NCBI GenBank assembly: GCA_050942745.1
Contig: JBMNNX010000263.1
Span: 1-9,258 of the forward strand
DNA: 9,258 nucleotides
DNA from: UBA10939 sp050942745
Lineage (GTDB): Bacteria > Myxococcota > Myxococcia > Myxococcales > UBA5297
Direction: 5' to 3'
A model generated the notes under the pieces. It was not told the origin of the DNA and did not search any database. It was given only the letters and a program-made list of their open reading frames with translations. Of this stretch, positions 7,307-9,258 are shown in pieces (positions within the stretch are counted from its first letter, which is position 1; the number at the start of each line of letters is the position of its first letter). The position numbers and the translations under genes are program-made.

Positions 7307-7318
7307 GGGAGGAAGAGG
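7307..7318 (+). promoter_or_regulatory. Strong Shine-Dalgarno that sets the start of the 69-residue gene
   Basis: GGGAGGAAGAGG stands directly before ATG 7319. The GGAGG core at 7308-7312 is six bases from the ATG, an ideal distance. It favours this start over the in-frame ATG at 7292, which has no purine-rich site before it. Confidence 0.7.
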
Positions 7319-7528
7319 ATGAACGGGGAGCTCAGAGAAATCATCGCCACATTCGCGAAATCCGGCTGGGACCTGATCGCCGAACCTTCCAAACGGTGGT
7401 TGAACGGCGACTGCAACAAGGAAGAGCTCCTGGCTGCGGTGAAACAGGCGAACGAGCTGTGCGGCGCTTGCGGCTGCGCGTACGATTCGCTTTACAAACA
7501 AGTCCTCGCCTCGGAAGCGCTCTTGTAA
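7319..7528 (+). CDS. Small cysteine-containing protein of unknown function (69 aa)
   Basis: I do not recognise a named family. The 69-residue product has no signal peptide and no membrane segment. It begins with an amphipathic-looking helix (ELREIIATFAKSGWDLI), then KRWLNGDCNKEELLAAVKQA (another likely helix), then a compact cysteine motif CGACGC at 48-53, and ends YDSLYKQVLASEALL. Four cysteines (32, 48, 51 and 53) could form a metal site or redox centre; this is inference. Natural protein-like composition, a strong ribosome binding site and helix-like heptads argue for a real gene. GC content is visibly lower than in the flanking genes (AAA, GAA, TTG and TTT codons appear), which suggests a different origin or low expression. 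It stands alone, with about 540 bp on each side. A 133-residue frame (7264-7665, +) and a 170-residue frame (7022-7534, -) overlap it and look like shadows. Confidence 0.65.
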   Translation: MNGELREIIATFAKSGWDLIAEPSKRWLNGDCNKEELLAAVKQANELCGACGCAYDSLYKQVLASEALL

Positions 7529-7698
7529 GCCCATATTTCGAGGGCATTTCCATATTCAAAGCGGCCGAAGCTGTTGATACGCGGGCACTTATTGGCAGCA
7601 ATTCAGGCATAACTCGGGCAAAGACAGGCATCGGCCTCTTTCTCAGCCTCGTCCGCGCTGAGTAGCTGCATCGCACCTCGAGCCATTCCCTATCCCTA

Positions 7699-7801
7699 CG
7701 CCCAAGCCGCCCGCCTTCCCGTCGGCGCGCCTTCAGGCCGTTTACTCGCCGCGCAGCTCTCTCGGCGCGCCGTCCGGGAAAGGCCTTCCGCGGCTTGGGC
7801 G
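7699..7801. repeat. Long imperfect inverted repeat, 33- and 38-bp arms
   Basis: CGCCCAAGCCGC at 7699-7710 is matched exactly by its reverse complement GCGGCTTGGGCG at 7790-7801. The inner ends GGCGCGCC (7724-7731 and 7764-7771) also pair, and CTTCCCG-like blocks between them pair with small gaps. The loop is 32 bases (7732-7763). There is no coding content and no T-run. It could be a non-autonomous mobile element, a structured RNA or a REP-like unit; the sequence does not decide. Confidence 0.7.
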
Positions 7802-7958
7802 CGCGGGCCACCTAAAGACCGACCAAAGAGCCGATCGACCGCCACGAGCGCAAAGCGGGCGAGCAAAGGCGCTCCATCTCCCACCGCCTCAAGCCACGCG
7901 AGCCTCGAGCCATCGTCTCCGCCCTGCCCGCGAACTCGGGGAATCGCCACGATTGAAG

Positions 7959-7992
7959 GGCTGGCCTGCAAGCGAGGGCCTTGCCGCCAGCC
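7959..7992. repeat. Hairpin about 75 bp upstream of the hexapeptide-repeat gene
   Basis: GGCTGGC (7959-7965) pairs with GCCAGCC (7986-7992). After a small internal bulge, GCAAG (7968-7972) pairs with CTTGC (7980-7984) around a seven-base loop. The role is unknown. If transcribed it would lie in the leader of the 8066 gene. Confidence 0.45.
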
Positions 7993-8050
7993 TCGAAGCC
8001 CGCGAGTCTCCCGCAGCGATGGCGGCGAGAGGCCGCGCCGACAAAGCGAG

Positions 8051-8056
8051 AAGGAG
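8051..8056 (+). promoter_or_regulatory. Ribosome binding site of the hexapeptide-repeat gene
   Basis: AAGGAG lies nine bases before ATG 8066. It supports this start over the in-frame ATG seven codons later. Confidence 0.6.
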
Positions 8057-8065
8057 AGCCAGCCG

Positions 8066-9258
8066 ATGAGCACTCAGCCACGCGCCATGAAGACCGTCGA
8101 AGCACTGCTCGCCAAGGGAGTCGACATCCCCAACCCGCTCACCTTGGACATCGGGCCTGAGGTAGACCCCGCGCGCATCTCCAGCGACGGCGTGAAGCTC
8201 TATCCCGGCTGCCGGATCTACGGCGCGAAGACCGTCATCTCCGCGGGCGTGAAGCTCGGCGCGGAGGGCCCGCAGACCATCGACGACTGCCGGCTCGGCC
8301 CCAACGTCGAGCTCAAGGGCGGCTACGCCGCCAAGTCGGTCTTCCTCGACGGCGCCAACCTGAGCCTCGGACACCACGTGCGCGAAGGGTCGATCCTCGA
8401 AGAGGAGGCCGGCGGCGCGCACTGCGTCGGCCTCAAGCAGACCATCCTCTTTCCCTTCGTCACGCTCGGCAGCCTCATCAACTTCTGCGACTGCATGATG
8501 GCCGGCGGCACCAGCCGCTCGGACCACAGCGAGGTCGGCTCCTCGTACATCCACTTCAACTTCACGCCCAGCGGCGACAAATCGACGCCCTCGCTCTTCG
8601 GCGACGTCGCCCGCGGGGTGATGCTGCGCGAGCGGCCCATCTTCCTCGGCGGCCAGGGCGGCGCGGTGGGGCCGGTGACCGTGGGCTATGGCAGCGTGGT
8701 GGCGGCCGGCGGCGTGCTGCGCGACGACGTCCCCGAGGGCAAGCTCGTAATGACCGGCGCCCTGCCCGCGCGCCAGACGCCGTTCGTCCCCAGCACCTAT
8801 CGCGCGGCCTACCGCATCGTTGCCAAGAACGTCGCCTACATCGCCGGCCTTCGCGCGCTGGGCGAGTGGTACGCGCGCGCCCGCGCGCCGTTCTTCGCCG
8901 CCCAGGAGCTCGGCCCGCTCGTCCTCGAAGGCGCGCTCGAAGCGCTCGAGTCGGCGAAGAAGGAGCGGCGCAAGCGGCTGGAGGCGATGGCGGCAAAGGT
9001 GAGCCCAGACGATGAGGACCGCGCCCTGCTGCGCGAGCGCATCGGCGAGGTCTGCGACGCGCTGCTGAAGGCGCCGCTGCGCACGCCGGTGCCCGAAAAG
9101 CTCCTCGCGACGCTCGAGAAGGCGGCAGCCGGCGGGGCGAAGTACATCGCGGCGATCAAGGCCCTGGCGGACGACGAGGTCGCCGCGGGCACGGCCTGGC
9201 TCGACGGCATCATCGGCGAGCTGTACGCGGGCGCCGTCGAGCGGTTGCCGGCGCTCGG
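8066..9258 (+). CDS. Left-handed beta-helix protein related to GlmU C-terminal domain (3' end outside window)
   Basis: 397 residues are in the window and the frame is still open at the end. Residues about 40-225 show hexapeptide-type turns (ISSDGVKLYPGCRIYGAKTVI; LGPNVELKGGYAAKSVFLDG). Next comes a conserved block, GLKQTILFPFVTLGSLINF (122-140), GGTSRSDHSEVGSSYIHFN (147-165) and IFLGGQGGAVGP (192-203), and a terminal coil VGYGSVVAAGGVLRDDVPEG. These resemble a subgroup often labelled 'UDP-N-acetylglucosamine pyrophosphorylase'. The N-terminal nucleotidyltransferase fold (LAAGxGTRM) is absent, so pyrophosphorylase activity is not expected; acyl transfer or sugar-nucleotide binding is an inference. 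Residues 240-397 are mostly helical and charged (AKKERRKRLEAMAAK). The start ATG 8066 has AAGGAG at 8051-8056, nine bases upstream; the Met at residue 8 has no such site. It is cytoplasmic, with no signal peptide. The gene stands alone behind a 540-bp gap. Confidence 0.8.
   Translation, partial: MSTQPRAMKTVEALLAKGVDIPNPLTLDIGPEVDPARISSDGVKLYPGCRIYGAKTVISAGVKLGAEGPQTIDDCRLGPNVELKGGYAAKSVFLDGANLSLGHHVREGSILEEEAGGAHCVGLKQTILFPFVTLGSLINFCDCMMAGGTSRSDHSEVGSSYIHFNFTPSGDKSTPSLFGDVARGVMLRERPIFLGGQGGAVGPVTVGYGSVVAAGGVLRDDVPEGKLVMTGALPARQTPFVPSTYRAAYRIVAKNVAYIAGLRALGEWYARARAPFFAAQELGPLVLEGALEALESAKKERRKRLEAMAAKVSPDDEDRALLRERIGEVCDALLKAPLRTPVPEKLLATLEKAAAGGAKYIAAIKALADDEVAAGTAWLDGIIGELYAGAVERLPAL

Larger units (their letters stand above)
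6781..7318. other. Repeat-rich intergenic region between uvrA and the small cysteine protein
   Basis: This divergent intergenic region of about 540 bp contains the uvrA upstream sequence, a pair of 14-bp near-repeats (CTCGTCGGCCTTGC at 6888-6901 and CTCGTCGGCATTCC at 6902-6915), the 15-bp tandem array (6924-7027), the long inverted repeat (7045-7117) and the ribosome binding site of the small gene. A TTGACG at 7203-7208 resembles a -35, but no matching -10 stands at the right distance. The open frames crossing it are low-complexity translations of repeats (Pro/Ser/Leu on the plus strand; Arg/Pro or Ala-Val-Lys on the minus strand), and I do not call any of them. Confidence 0.6.
7529..8065. 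other. Gene-poor intergenic region with palindromes
   Basis: About 540 bp with no gene I can support. The first 140 bp continue the lower-GC patch. A short perfect stem, CTCAGC/GCTGAG (7642-7647 with 7657-7662), has no T-run. A long imperfect inverted repeat lies at 7699-7801 and a smaller hairpin at 7959-7992. Minus-strand frames here (7696-8073, 7812-8105, and one at 7889-8554 that runs into the next gene) are Arg/Ser/Gly-rich, have no recognisable domain, and are taken as chance frames. No clear promoter for the downstream gene was seen. Confidence 0.55.

Noticed and set aside
7022..7534. 170-residue minus-strand frame overlapping the small cysteine gene
   Set aside because: The C-terminal half is a translation of the inverted repeat and the N-terminal half is antisense to the better-supported 69-residue gene.
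7889..8554. 221-residue minus-strand frame opposite the hexapeptide-repeat gene
   Set aside because: Its N-terminal two thirds are antisense to the conserved beta-helix coding region and the rest is Arg/Ala/Ser-rich intergenic sequence.

Overview
The window is GC-rich (about 70% by eye in the coding regions). Codon third positions are strongly G/C biased, and long open frames on the opposite strand are shadows of real genes. The gene families suggest a high-GC Gram-negative bacterium of the former Deltaproteobacteria (Myxococcota or a relative). This is an inference from gene types and composition; no rRNA or other taxonomic marker is present.

Layout. At 1-1565 (+) two translationally coupled genes encode envelope proteins: a polytopic DUF2157-type membrane protein whose 5' end lies outside the window, and a single-span GDYXXLXY-family protein. 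At 1600-6780 (-), convergent with that pair across a 34-bp gap, is a double-length UvrA: two UvrA-like halves in one 1726-residue polypeptide with four ABC nucleotide-binding domains. Both halves lack the insertion that binds UvrB in canonical UvrA. This makes it a fused UvrA2-type ATPase rather than the ordinary excision-repair damage sensor. The linker between the halves is written by four REP-like palindromic repeats, two in each orientation.

At 6781-7318 lies a repeat-rich intergenic region with a tandem 15-bp repeat array and a GC-rich long inverted repeat. At 7319-7528 (+) is a 69-residue cysteine-containing protein of unknown function, preceded by a very good Shine-Dalgarno sequence and sitting in a patch of lower GC. 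At 7529-8065 is a second gene-poor region with another long imperfect inverted repeat and a smaller hairpin. From 8066 (+) to the window end runs a left-handed beta-helix protein related to the GlmU C-terminal domain, with no nucleotidyltransferase domain and cut off at its 3' end.

The genes do not form one pathway. The first two act together in the envelope, UvrA acts on DNA, and the hexapeptide-repeat protein probably acts in sugar-nucleotide or cell-surface metabolism. The most unusual part is the repeat-derived linker inside the fused uvrA, together with the repeat-rich intergenic regions beside it. No CRISPR array, transposase, integrase, toxin-antitoxin pair, rRNA or tRNA was found.
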